DNA of 64,000 bases from Plotosus lineatus (GCA_024760905.1 CM045733.1:30969001-31033000); one strand, 5' to 3'. Shown: positions 1 through 31,167, counted from the stretch's first letter. The notes: generated by a model not told the origin, from the sequence alone. A program made the numbers and translations.

Positions 1-20766
<20,766 letters not shown>

Positions 20767-21311
20767 CTTGCTCAGAGGCTGCTAAAAGCCTTAGTGTAAT
20801 AAGCAGGAACACATATGCCGTTAGAATGTTACACCCACAGAGCAGAAAACAAGGGGGGGGGTGTGATGAGGTGAACAAATGACACTTTCTTATTCATATC
20901 AAATTATTTAGACGCAATTATCTTATTATCTAAATGCTCAAAAATGCTCTCCGCCTCTCTCTCTCTCTCAATCACACACACACCTACACGCAACATGTGC
21001 CATCAAACCTAGATTCTTTTTTTTGCCTCAGGGGAAATACATATAATATTATTCTTTTTTTGTGGACACACCTAAACAAGATAAACAAGTGTATTTGGAC
21101 ATCATGAATTTGACTGCCAGTTATGGACTGAAGGTGAGGTAGAGCTTGCTGAATAGTCCCTGTGTCTGAGCACTGAGGAAACTAGTTGAGTTCAATAAAA
21201 CAACCCATCCTGAAGTATATACTTGTTTTAGGATATATCACAAAGGTGCATCTGGGAAATGCACTCTCAAACATTTTCTGGATTTTTTTATTACAGGTTT
21301 AAAATTATTCT
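20767..21311. other. upstream region of the host gene
   Basis: Probable 5' UTR or promoter-proximal sequence. No confident TATA box, CpG island or upstream exon was seen. A short (CT)n and (CA)n tract lies near 20955-20985. Confidence 0.4.
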
Positions 21312-21970
21312 TCTTTCAGCTGCTCCTATGTTGCCACTGCAAATCATCCTTTTTCATCTCGTTCTATCCTTTGCATCCCTCTCTGTCATGCCAATCATCT
21401 GCATGTCCTTCCTCACCACATATATAAATCTCTTTGGCCTGCTTTCCCTCTCCCATATTAATTTCTAATACTGTCAATTCTTGTCATTCCCAGAGAAAAT
21501 TGCAGCATCTTCATCTCTACTGCTTCTCTCTCCACCTCCAGCCTTTTACCCAGTGCTTACATCTCACATCATAGCTGGCCTCACTATGGTCTAATAACTC
21601 TTTTCCTTCACTCTTGCATAAACCTCTTATGACAAATCAGTCCAGGCACTCTTCTTTTCAATTCCACTCTAACTAGCCGCTCCTTCAATTCTCTACCATG
21701 CTCTCAGTCATAATAAGTCTTATTCTTTTGACTTATTTTTTAGTTTTTCTGTTCTCCTCACTAACGTACCCAATAAGGTTCACTCCAATCACTACCCTTT
21801 CATTCTTGGGAACATTCTCAAGCTCTTCATCAATATTAACAGAAGTCCTTTCTTCCCCTTTCCCTCACACCATACTTGTCTGGCATGTGTACTGATGACA
21901 CTCAGCATCACTCCTTCAATTTATAGCTTGACCTGATCACATTGATGAAGTACAGTACCAAAATCTCCCA

Positions 21971-21987
21971 ATGAGCTCTACTCTTAG
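21971..21987. repeat. SINE target-site duplication, left copy
   Basis: ATGAGCTCTACTCTTAG, identical to 22350-22366. Confidence 0.93.
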
Positions 21988-22349
21988 TCTGTCTGTCTGT
22001 CTTCCTTTCGGCTTTTTCCCTTTTACTCGGGAGTCGCCACAGTGAATCATCTTGATTCGCACGTTTGATTTGGCAGAGGTTTTTACGTCGGATGCGCTTC
22101 CTGTCACAACCCTTTTAGCAAGGGACAGAAACACGCTGACGACTTTGCAGCTGACTCTTTACGAAAGTCAGCAATGGTTCTTTTACATGCCTCTCACCAT
22201 AGACAGTGAGAGACATGGCCCGCCTTTAATAACCCAGCTAGCCGCACTGGGGGGTACAGTGACAACCTTGTGGAGAGTGGGACTCAACCCCCCAACCTTT
22301 GGATCAGTGATCCAGCGCCCTATACCACGAGACCACCACTGCCCCACAG
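21988..22349 (-). mobile_element. full-length tRNA-derived SINE with RTE LINE-derived body and tail
   Basis: On the minus strand: head GGGGCAGTGGTGGTCTCGTG (A box) and GGTTGGGGGGTTGAGTCCC (B box), central SINE-specific body, then a segment like the LINE 5' UTR (GACAGGAAGCGCATCCGACG), then the LINE-like 3' end (CTGTGGCGACTCCCGAG, GCCGAAAGGAAGACAG) and an (ACAG)n tail. The 17-bp direct repeats give exact borders. Confidence 0.92.
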
Positions 22350-22366
22350 ATGAGCTCTACTCTTAG
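22350..22366. repeat. SINE target-site duplication, right copy
   Basis: ATGAGCTCTACTCTTAG, matching 21971-21987. Confidence 0.93.
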
Positions 22367-22621
22367 CATTACGCCAAAAGCTTTTTTTTCTTCCCGTCCA
22401 CACCATAGTAGAACAACTTGAATCCATCGCCAATATTCCTAACTTTACTCCATTTTCACTTGGTCTCTTGTACACAAAATATGTCTACCTTTCTCCACTT
22501 CATCATTTCAGCCGACATTGTGCCAATAATCAAAGATCCCTTCTCTAACCTACTTAATCTTTCTCCTCTCTCTGTCTCTGGATGCATTTTCCTTCTCTTC
22601 GTTTTATGTGACCCTGATGTA

Positions 22622-22920
22622 GTGGGTCCGGTGGTGTAGCGGTCCTGATCGAGAGGTTGTGAGGTTGAATCCCACTGAGACCCTCACTGTGCTAAGACCC
22701 CTGGGCAAGGTCTCAACCACAAGTGTGTCTCTGTTCACCCAGCAGTATAAATGGGCACCAGTAAAAATATACTGGGAAGGTAACCTGCGATGGACTAGTG
22801 TCCCATCAAGGAAGAGTTGAACTCCTGGTCACTTCACGCTACAGAAACCGGGATAAGCACCGGCCTGATGAGCCACTATGGCTCGGGTATAAAAGCCCAA
22901 CAGACTTACCTTTTTATGTA
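22622..22920 (+). mobile_element. second tRNA-derived SINE family
   Basis: Head GTCCGGTGGTGTAGCGGTC (A-box-like) and GAGGTTGAATCCC (B-box-like). The 3' half has CTGCGATGGACTAGTGTCCC and GAAACCGGGATAAGCACCGG, and ends near TTACCTTTTTATG. This is a widespread fish SINE tail, unrelated to the RTE-tailed SINE family. Confidence 0.8.
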
Positions 22921-23334
22921 GCATGTGTGGCTGTGTTAATATAAGTAACATGTCACTTATTATTGCTTTAGTATCTAAATGAGCAAATAATTTATCCAAA
23001 ACATCATGGAAAGTGTACATGTTATTGTACCAGAAACTAGAGTAAATCTGGAATTGTGATTTTGCAGTAAAATTAAGGACTAAGCCATAACAATGACTGG
23101 ATTATATAATTCTGGCTTCTACAGACTTATTGAGGACTGTTGTTTTTTTTCTAATACGTAGAAGACTCAAAAGAAGCATAGATGTGGTGTGTCTCAATAC
23201 CTTCTGTGGGTGTGGTAAAAAATGTTTTCAAAACTATTTAATTCAAACATAATACTGGGGTGTGTGCATATTTCACACTGCATTCAAGTATTCAAGTAAA
23301 AAAAAAGTGCTTGGTTAATTAAAAAGGGTTTAAT
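22921..23334. other. intergenic, nothing recognised
   Basis: AT-rich sequence without coding or repeat resemblance. Confidence 0.5.
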
Positions 23335-23700
23335 CAAAATTCTAGGTGTAGAGTGTATGCATAGGACCCAGAGATGCAGGAGACCAAAAGAAGGTTCAAA
23401 TGATTTATTTAACACTAGGAACTGTCAATCACTGGAATACTAAGTCGAGAGAACTGGTCGAACACGAAGCAAGAACCAGGAGTCAGAGAGAAAGCCGAGG
23501 AGCAGAGTCACAGGGAAACCAATCTTCTGACATCGGAGGGAAGCGCGCTGCACCCATTTATAGCTGGCTGCTTTGCTGATTGCAGATTGGGACCAGGTAC
23601 GCTCAGCTCGGACTCGCCTACCGACAATCGCCACGCCACTCGCCAGCACCTGCAATGATTAAGGAAAAGTTAGTTCCGCCAGCTAGCACAGACCATAACA
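23335..23700 (-). repeat. possible solo LTR or unclassified repeat
   Basis: GC-richer block. Read on the minus strand it begins TGTTATGGTCTGTGCTAGC and contains a TATAAATGGG box, like an LTR promoter. No flanking duplication or internal retroviral-type sequence is visible. Confidence 0.35.
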
Positions 23701-24102
23701 GTATCCACACCTATAATATTCATTTAAATCATTATATATATATATACACATACATACACACTTTTCATTAAGTGTCAGCGGCCGGCTACTATTAGCCTAG
23801 TGTCGGTTATATTTTATAATCGTGAATAATAATATTTAATAATCTAATAATAATCTTTAATAAAACATTTTCACGGCTTTGTTAAGCTAGGTACTTGACA
23901 ACACGATCACTTGTTTTGATAATTTCTCAATCGGTTCACTTCCGATATCCCATGATGCACTATGCTACCTCATTCAAAAGCGCGACGCTTTTTATATACA
24001 TGCCGCCATTTGCCTGTGCTCCTGTGTAGATTTTGATCGTGACAGGTTGTACAAACCTGGGGTAAAATATAGTCCAAACTGATGTGAGTCGTACCAACAA
24101 GC

Positions 24103-24211
24103 ATGGCACTGAAGCGAAGTAGATCTAAACAACCAACATTAAATAAGTTATGGAAGCGACTCAAGACCGATGATTCCACTCTTTCGGAAACATTCGTATC
24201 TCATGAAATAG
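24103..24211 (+). pseudogene. hAT/DUF4371-like gene, first exon
   Basis: The ATG at 24103 opens a frame encoding MALKRSRSKQPTLNKLWKRL and then KTDDSTLSETFVSHEI, ending at a GGTAAAAAAG donor. The K/R-rich start followed by PTLNKLW resembles N-termini of hAT-derived, ZNF862-like proteins. The downstream part lies at 27.8-28.8 kb, beyond an inserted element. Confidence 0.6.
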
Positions 24212-24453
24212 GTAAAAAAGTTTTATGTCATGTTCAAACACAAGCTGTTTCTTGATTGCACTGAGCGATAATAGACAAAACTATCCTAATCTTATTCTTA
24301 ATGGATTCATGCCACACAATAGACCCTTTTCACATGACGTCACAAATCCGGGCTTCGCCGGACAGCCGCCATTTTTTGGGTCAAGCTGAACTGAAAGATA
24401 GTCAGGTGAAAATTGCCTGGGGAAAGCTTTTTGCTCGTTTTTTTGTGAATATC

Positions 24454-24470
24454 AACGGACAATGGTTCAC
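24454..24470. repeat. LINE R3 target-site duplication, left copy
   Basis: AACGGACAATGGTTCAC, identical to 26464-26480. Confidence 0.95.
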
Positions 24471-26463
24471 GGGGGATTGGGGGGGGGGCACAAACCAGTG
24501 TCTCTCCCTCACGCCGGTCCCAAGCCGGATAAATGCAGAGGGTTGCGTCAGGAAGGGCATCCAACGTAAAACAAATGCCAAATAAACTATGCGAATCACA
24601 AGAAAAAATGACGGATCGGTCGAGGCCTGGGTTAACAACGACCGCCATCAGTGCCGTCAACCAACAAGGTGCTGATGGAAATTGGACTACTGTTGGTCGA
24701 AGACGTCGAAGAAGGAGAGGCAGGAGGCGTGTCCGTTGCCAGAGAGAGAAGAGGAAAGGCATGAGTCTAGGACTGAAAGTAGGGACTTTCAGTAGAATAG
24801 AGATGGGAAGGACGTGCAGCAAGTTAGATTGATAAAGGACAGAGAGGGAAATGTATTGACTGATGACAGAAATGTGCTGGGAAGATGGAAAGAGTACTTT
24901 GAAGAGCTGATGAATGAGGAAAATGAGAGAGAAAAAAGAGTAGAAGAGGTGAGTGTTGAGGACCAGAAAGTAGCAAAGATTAGTAAGGGTGAAGTGAGGA
25001 GGGCATTGAAGAGAATGAAGAATGGAAAGGCAGTTGGTCCTGATGACATACCTGTGGAGGTATGGAAGTGTCTAGGAGAGGTAGCAGTAGATTTTCTGAT
25101 AAGAACATTTAACAAGGTCTTAGAGAGTGAGAGGATACCAGAGGAATGGAGGAGAAGTGTGCTGGTGCCCATTTTTAAGAACAAGGGAGACGTGCAGAGT
25201 TGTGGCAACTACAGAGGGATAAAGTTGATGAGCCATACGATGAAGTTATGGGAAAGAATAGTGGAAGCTAGACTCAGGGCAGAGGTCAGCATTTGTGAAC
25301 AATAGTTTGGTTTCATGACAAGAAAGAGCACCACAGATACAGTGTTTGCCTTGAGGATGTTAATAGAAAAGTACAGAGAAGGTCAGAAGGAGCTGCATTG
25401 TGCCTTTGTGGATCTGGAGAAAGCATATGACAGGGTGCCAAGAGAGGAACTGTGGTATTGCATGAGAAAGTCTGGAGTGGCAGAGAAGTATGTCAGAGTG
25501 GTGCAGGACATGTATGAGAGATGTAAGACAATGGTGAGGTATGCTATCGGTGTGACAGAAGTGTTCAAGCTGGAGGTGGGACTGCATCAAGGGTCAGCTC
25601 TGAGCCCCTTCTTGTTTGCTATGGTGATAGACAGGCTGACAGATGAGGTTAGGCAAGAATCTCCATGGACTATGATGTTTACAGATAACATTGTGATCTG
25701 CAGTGAGAACAGAGAACAAGTGCAGGAAAACCTAGAGAGGTGGAGGTATGCCCTGGAAAGGAGAGGAATGAAAGTTAGCCTCAGTAAGACAGAATACATG
25801 TGCATGAATGACAAGGACCAAAGAGGAACGGTGAGATTACAGGGAGCAGAGATAAGGAAGGTGGAGGATTTTAAGTACTTAGGCTCAACAATCCAGAGCA
25901 ATGGAGAGTGTGGAAAAGAGGTGAAGAAACATGTGCAGGCAGGTTGGAATGGTTGGAGAAAGGTGTCCGGTGTGATGTGCGATAGGAGAGTGTCAACAAG
26001 AATGAAAGGAAAAGTGTACAAGACGGTGGTGAGGCCAACGATATTGTCTGGGTTAGAAACAGTGGCCCTGGGGAAAAGACAGGAGGCAGAGCTGGAGGTA
26101 GCAGAGATGAAAACGTTGATGTTCTCTTTGGGAGTAACGAGGATGGATAGGATTAGGAATGAGCACATCAGAGGGACAGCACATGTAAGACGTTTGGAGA
26201 CAAAGTCAGAGAGGCTAGATTGAGATGGTTTAGACATATACAGAGGAGGGATAGTGAGTATATTGGTAATAGGATGCTGAGGCTGGAACTACCAGGCAAA
26301 AGGCCTAGAGGAAGACCAAAGAGACGATTCATGGATGTGGTGAAGGAGGACATGAAGGTCGTTGGTGTAAGAGAAGAAGATGCAAAGGATAGGGTGAGAT
26401 GGAGGCAGATGATTCGCTGTGGCGACCCCTGAAGGGAAAAGCCGAAAGGAAACGAAGAAGAAG
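24471..26463 (+). mobile_element. RTE-like LINE copy R3, internally deleted
   Basis: 5' UTR (CACGCCGGTCCCAAGCC) and the ORF start up to about 24788 are joined directly to the pre-RT linker at DREGNVLTDDRNVLGRWKEY. About 1.15 kb covering the endonuclease is missing relative to R8. The RT region follows ([36 protein letters not shown]) with one stop at 25303. The catalytic box reads MFTDNIVI instead of MFADDIVI. The 3' end is complete (GCCGAAAGGAAACGAAGAAG). Defective. Confidence 0.93.
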
Positions 26464-26471
26464 AACGGACA

Positions 26472-26520
26472 ATGGTTCACACGTGTGTTGTAATCGGGTG
26501 TAGCAATCGGTCTAAAATTT
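26472..26520 (+). pseudogene. THAP domain N-terminus in element G1
   Basis: The frame starts MVHTCVVIGCSNRSK, then stops within a few codons. The Cys spacing and NRSK motif fit a THAP zinc finger. The LINE R3 insertion duplicated the first bases of this frame, so a second ATG lies in the duplicated copy at 24462. Confidence 0.55.
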
Positions 26521-26703
26521 TTTAGAAGAGTAGGGCTGCAATGTGACTGCATGCCTCTCCCAGACCAGCCATGTAGTTGCAATGTGCCACTAGAATGATC
26601 CCTTCCTTGCTGGCAATAACCCACGGCTTCAGAGGTGGATCATTCAATCTCTGAGAATGTCGCACCTGAAAGCAAAAATGTCTACCACTCTGTGCAAATG
26701 TTT

Positions 26704-26963
26704 CCCCAGTGCGGCTAACTGGGTTATCAAAGGCAGGCCATGTCTCTCACTGTCTATGGTGTGAGGCATGTAAAAGAACCATTGCCTACTTTCGTAAAGA
26801 GTAGGCTGCAAAGTCGTCAGCGTGTTTCTGTCCCTTGCTAAAAAAAGGGTTGTGACAGGAAGGGCATCCGACATGAAAACCTCTGCCAAAATCAAAACGT
26901 GCGAATCAGATGATTCGCTGTGGCGACTCCCGAGTAAAAGGGAAAAAGCCGAAAGGAAGACTA
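26704..26963 (+). mobile_element. RTE-tailed SINE, 5'-truncated
   Basis: Lacks the tRNA head. Contains the body, the LINE-5'UTR-like block (GACAGGAAGGGCATCCGACA) and the LINE-like tail (CGCTGTGGCGACTCCCGAG). Flanked by 13-bp repeats TGTGCAAATGTTT at 26691-26703 and 26964-26976. Confidence 0.9.
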
Positions 26964-27316
26964 TGTGCAAATGTTTACACAATTTGCAGCAATGTTTCAT
27001 GTCTACAATACATAATACAGTATTTACTCTTTTTGAACTTAAATTTCTGACTTGTGTGTTAATTTTTTTTAACATTTTCACATGTGACAAATGCTCTTGG
27101 TAAAAATTTCTAATGAGAGATTTCTCAACGACATTAATCTACACAAACGCGGTTATATGACATACATGTAACAGCAACAAAATAAAAGTGATATAAACTA
27201 GTAATTTAGTATGGCTTCCATCAAAAGAAAAACAGATCCTCATTTTATACTCATTGTGTCTCACAACACTTATTTAAAACCGGTTAGGCGAGTTGAAAAA
27301 GATCAAGTGTACTTAC

Positions 27317-27622
27317 TGGTGCCAGTAGTAGACCTTTGTTGTTGATATTTGTATGGCACACGTCTGTCACCCATCCACAGACGAACTGGTTGTATGCCTC
27401 CAGCAATTTGTTAGCCTTTAATTGTTCAAATGTGTATACACTTCTTCTATTCACCAGATAATTTACAATGTCGATGTCGGTAACATCAGGGAAAGTATCT
27501 CGGTCTTTCGTCCACTCTTACGCTGGTATGTGTTCGTACGGGTCTCTTCAGTTGACCAACAACTTTTCCTTGTAACTCTCTCGAGAAATTAACTCTAAAG
27601 TGTCTCTGTAGTTCGTCTTCAT
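27317..27622 (-). pseudogene. right-end ORF of element G1
   Basis: The ATG at 27622 opens a 102-codon frame ending before a possible GTAAGT donor at 27316. It is interrupted by two in-frame stops. Motifs are NYRDTLELISRESY, EWTKDRDTFPDV and AYNQFVCGWVTDVCH. Element G2 encodes a diverged homologue. Confidence 0.55.
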
Positions 27623-27827
27623 CTTGGAAAATGTGGGGTCATGGTCACGCATGCGACAATGGCCTGATTGTGGCTTTTACTTGCTTGACCCAAAAAATGG
27701 CGGACATGCTGATTACATCCAGGTTACTGCACGTCAGTGAAAAGGGTCTATACAGAGACGAAAATTCATGTACTTGACTTTGGCTACGTTAACAAATAGA
27801 TCTACATAACGCTCGTTAGGTCCTACA

Positions 27828-28133
27828 TTGATTAATTGGTTAGCGAAAGAATGCATTGCTAAAAGGAAAATGAAATCGCTGACAAAGCTACTACAACATG
27901 TTAGTTTGACAAAAATGCAGTATTTTCAGCACCATTCAGAAGGAGTTCACCAGGAAATCCTGCACACTACTGATGATGTCATTCAGAATCAGATTACAAC
28001 TGTAGCACAACAAGCAGGATGTTTTAGCATACTAGTTGACGATTCATCAGATGTTGTTAATATAGAGCAGATGATCAGCTTCATTCAGTTTGTTGAGGCA
28101 GAGACCAGACTTGTGAAAAACAAGTTTCTCTTT
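27828..28133 (+). pseudogene. hAT/DUF4371-like gene, second part, left of insertion
   Basis: Encodes CFSILVDDSSDVVNIEQMIS and FIQFVEAETRLVKNKFLFI, the start of an hAT-type catalytic region as seen in DUF4371/ZNF862-like proteins (LVDxSTDVS motif). The frame is broken by element G2 at 28136 and resumes at 28652. Confidence 0.75.
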
Positions 28134-28135
28134 AT

Positions 28136-28651
28136 AGACCCTTTTCACTCCTGCGCAGTAACCTGGATGTAATCATCATGTCCGCCATTTTTTGGGTCAA
28201 GCAAGTAAAAGCCACAGTGTCAGGCCATTGCTGCATACGTGAACATGACCACATTTTCCAAGGCAAAGAGGAACTACAGAGACACTTTAGATTTTGTTTC
28301 TCGAGAGAGGTACGAGGAAAAGTTCTTGTGCATCAACCGAAGAGACCCGTACGAAGACATATCAGCGCAAGAGTGGACAAAAGACCGAGATACTTTCCCC
28401 GATCTACATCGTCATTGTAAATTATCTGGTGAACGGAAGAAGTGTGTACACATTTGAAGAATTAAAGGCTTACAAATCGCTGGGGGCATACAACCAGTTC
28501 TGTCTGTGGTTGGGTGACAGATGTGTGCCATACAAATATCAACAACAACGGCAAGAGTTAGTATACTTGATCTTTTTCAACTCGCCTACCCCCGAAAAAA
28601 TGGTGGCTGTCCGGCGAAGCCCAGTTGTGTGACGTCATGTGAAAACGGTCT
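28136..28651. mobile_element. short copy of THAP-type element (G2) inserted in the hAT-like gene
   Basis: 516 bp with termini AGACCCTTTTCAC and GTGAAAACGGTCT, flanked by AT at 28134-28135 and 28652-28653. The left end equals the G1 right end and the right end equals the G1 left end, so it is in inverse orientation. The inner frame (from about 28250) gives NYRDTLDFVSRERYEEKF and EWTKDRDTFPDL before frameshifts. A non-autonomous deletion derivative. Confidence 0.75.
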
Positions 28652-28800
28652 ATTGCTGATGTACTCGAGAAGAGTGCTGCGCCAAATGCAGAAACTCTGT
28701 TCAGTGCTTTTGGAACATCTGGACAGACATTCCCTTGCCAAGGAAGGGATGTGTGGGCTTGTTACAGATGGTACTGCTACAATGATAGGCAAAAACAATA
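28652..28800 (+). pseudogene. hAT/DUF4371-like gene, right of insertion
   Basis: Continues in frame as IADVLEKSAAPNAETLFSAF. After a frameshift the typical HSLAKEGMCGLVTDGTATMI segment follows. It ends at a stop or as a truncated copy near 28800. Non-functional. Confidence 0.72.
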
Positions 28801-29250
28801 GGTCAGAGTCAGAAGATATTTAAATTAATAAAATCATGAGAAACTGACATTACATAAACAGGTTTGACAGATTAGGGTAGCAGTTTGATTCACAAATGTT
28901 ATATATTAGTAAGGTAACTGTTAGATTTTTCAAATAAGAAGTTTTATGTACTTTCCTTCAAGAAGTAAGTCTACTATTCTTGTAACAAATACTATTTTTT
29001 ATAATATAAATTTTTAATTTTATTTTCTTCTAGCTTGTCTGATTTTCTCATAAATATAGGCCCAGAATGACCACAGAGCACATGGATTTAAAAATTTTTT
29101 CTGGGGGTGGCCCCTCAGACCTCCCTGCGGGAGGGGACAGCCCTCCCGGAGCCTCCCCATGCTTGCCTCAAACAACTTCCACCCCCTACTTATCAATATC
29201 TTCCTTCTACTCTGAAATGTAATGAATACCCTGTAAATGTATGTATATTT
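28801..29250. other. intergenic, nothing recognised
   Basis: AT-rich, with a GC-rich patch at 29100-29180. No coding match. Confidence 0.45.
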
Positions 29251-29370
<120 letters not shown>

Positions 29371-29663
29371 GTGCCTTCTGTCTGTGATCATTGTTTCTGC
29401 TTGTAAAATTTAGTAAAAATGGATTATAAATGAAGTCACATGTTGGTGAAATAGTAGTGTTGCTCAGTGGTTGACACTGTTGATGCATAATAAAACTAAA
29501 ATAAAGTTTGTAGTTTGTGTGTTCCTTATTTCCTCTGGGTGCTATTCTAAAATGCTCATAGGGTGTGCCCCACCTTAAGGAATAAAGTTTAAGGGTTTTT
29601 TTTATATAAAGTACTTTACTTTCAAAACGAAAGTAGTCAACTCTGTGCAGTCAGAAATGTAAA

Positions 29664-30003
29664 ATAACATTCATTCATTTTCTGAACCGCTAAAGCCTAA
29701 TTAGGGTCACGGGGAGGTTGGCACCCATCTCAACCAACTCTGGGCGATGACAGAGTACACCCTGGACAGCTTGCCAGGCCATCACAGGGCAGAAACATGC
29801 CGATGGCTATGCAGCATACTCTTTACAAAAATCAGCAATGGTTCTTTTACATGCCTCACATCATAAGACAGTGAGACACATGGCTTTAATAACCCAGTTA
29901 GCTGCTCTGGGGGGGACAGTGACAACCTGTTGACAGTGGGGCTTGAACCCCCAACCTTGGGATCAGTGATCCAGCATCTTTACCACCAGGCCACCACTGC
30001 CCC
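29664..30003 (-). mobile_element. full-length SINE with type 2 tail
   Basis: On the minus strand: head GGGGCAGTGGTGGCCTGGTG and GGTTGGGGGTTCAAGCCCC, the same body as the RTE-tailed SINE (CATGTAAAAGAACCATTGC), but a different 3' end with AGTTGGTTGAGATGGGTGCC and ending CCCTAATTAGGCTTTAGCGG. The same head and body therefore carry two alternative tails. Confidence 0.88.
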
Positions 30004-31124
30004 CACCAGGCCACCATTGCCCTAATTATGTTACAAGCATAATTATTTTTTATGACTTGAGTTACCTATTTGTTAACTGCATGTTTCATTTCTTTTAGAT
30101 ATCTGTATTAGATAATGGATTATTGTATTATTATTAATAATAATAGTTTATTTAATTTCTTACTTCTCTTTGTATTGATTTAACCTGTCAGATGGGTAGA
30201 AATGTGAAGTGGTATAAATGAATACTGTTTATAGGAAGTTAGTGTTTGGATCAGCCAACAATTAATATGTTGTTTTTCCAGGGCCTCGTTTGGTCAGAGT
30301 GGTCACTGCTTGTGCTTGTGATGACATTTGTTTTGGCTGGTGAGTAATTTGAACAAGTACCTGTGGTGGTAGGTAATGCCTCTTCTGCAGGCATATCACA
30401 AGTATAATCTGCATATGTTCAGTTTGTACCCACTGCTCATTTGTAGTGTGACAAATTAAACTATGAATTAAGTATAGTTTTTCTTTGGAGTGCCATACCA
30501 AAATTAAATCAAATGCTACCTCAAAAATGGAAAAGAAATGAATAATTTCTAATAATATTTAGAGTTGTATTTCATCGCAGACAGTACAAACCAAATATAT
30601 GTACACTGTAGTCTTTTCTTGTCAACTTTACAGGTGATTTTTTTTTTAATTTATTTTAAGCCCATTGTATTAACCAAAAATTAAATGTGTTAATTAAAAA
30701 ACAATGTTAAAATCTCAAAAAATTGGTGTTCTTATGTTTTGAGTACAAGGTAAAGATTATTAGTAGACACTGTACTAAACTTTGAGCTTTCATTGGCTAA
30801 TCTGCCTACCTACCGACCAACCATTTAACTATAACACCAGCATTTAGAAACGTCGGTTATAAAGTTTATTTTTGGGTGAAAGGCCCGAAGTGATGGTGTT
30901 TAAAGTAAGGATTAACCAAAATCAATCAGCATGTGACAAACAAAGCAGGCGTTAACTGCAATTTTTACTTTAATAGTCTCCTATGCATGTCTGCAAGCAT
31001 TTATCATTGTTAGTAATGATTTAGAGGATAAAATTTATCATGTGTTCTCTTTTTAAAAAATGACTTTCTGTGTAAGGGATTGGAGGGGCATCAAATTTTA
31101 TGTTTGTGATGTGTATAAAATGTA

Positions 31125-31129
<5 letters not shown>
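30004..31129. other. AT-rich intergenic, nothing recognised
   Basis: No coding or repeat resemblance. Short T-rich and A-rich runs only. Confidence 0.5.

Positions 31130-31166
<37 letters not shown>
31130..31166. repeat. (TTA)n microsatellite
   Basis: About 12 TTA units. Confidence 0.9.

Positions 31167-31167
<1 letters not shown>

Larger units (their letters stand above)
21312..22560 (-). mobile_element. ancient RTE-like LINE copy R0, interrupted by a SINE
   Basis: Heavily diverged. The part near 21320-21660 aligns with the C-terminal and 3' segment of the younger copies (for example CATCTTCATCTCTACTGCTT against CATTTTCATCTCTGCTACCT). The part near 22385-22520 retains endonuclease residues GFKLFYYGVDGK on the minus strand. 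The middle is too degraded to follow. Confidence 0.7.
24321..27749. mobile_element. THAP-bearing DNA element G1 with AGACCC termini, split by a LINE and a SINE
   Basis: Ends are AGACCCTTTTCACATGACG at left and its inverted counterpart AGTGAAAAGGGTCT at right, flanked by AT on both sides. From the left end a frame starts MVHTCVVIGCSNRSK, a THAP zinc-finger N-terminus (C-x4-C). From the right end, on the minus strand (27622-27317), a frame begins MKTNYRDTLELISRESYKEK and contains EWTKDRDTFPDV and VYTFEQLKA, with two stops. I associate this second protein with fish SWIM/YqaJ-type multi-copy proteins from memory only. Without the nested LINE and SINE the copy is about 1.15 kb. Confidence 0.65.

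Noticed and set aside
22622..22700. Functional tRNA gene suggested by A-box and B-box-like motifs
   Set aside because: No cloverleaf can be drawn with a proper acceptor stem, and the sequence continues into a SINE body and tail.
28136..28651. Terminal CCCTTTTCAC motif as evidence for a P-element with 8-bp duplication
   Set aside because: Both copies are flanked only by AT, and restoring the hAT reading frame requires exactly 2 bp, not 8.
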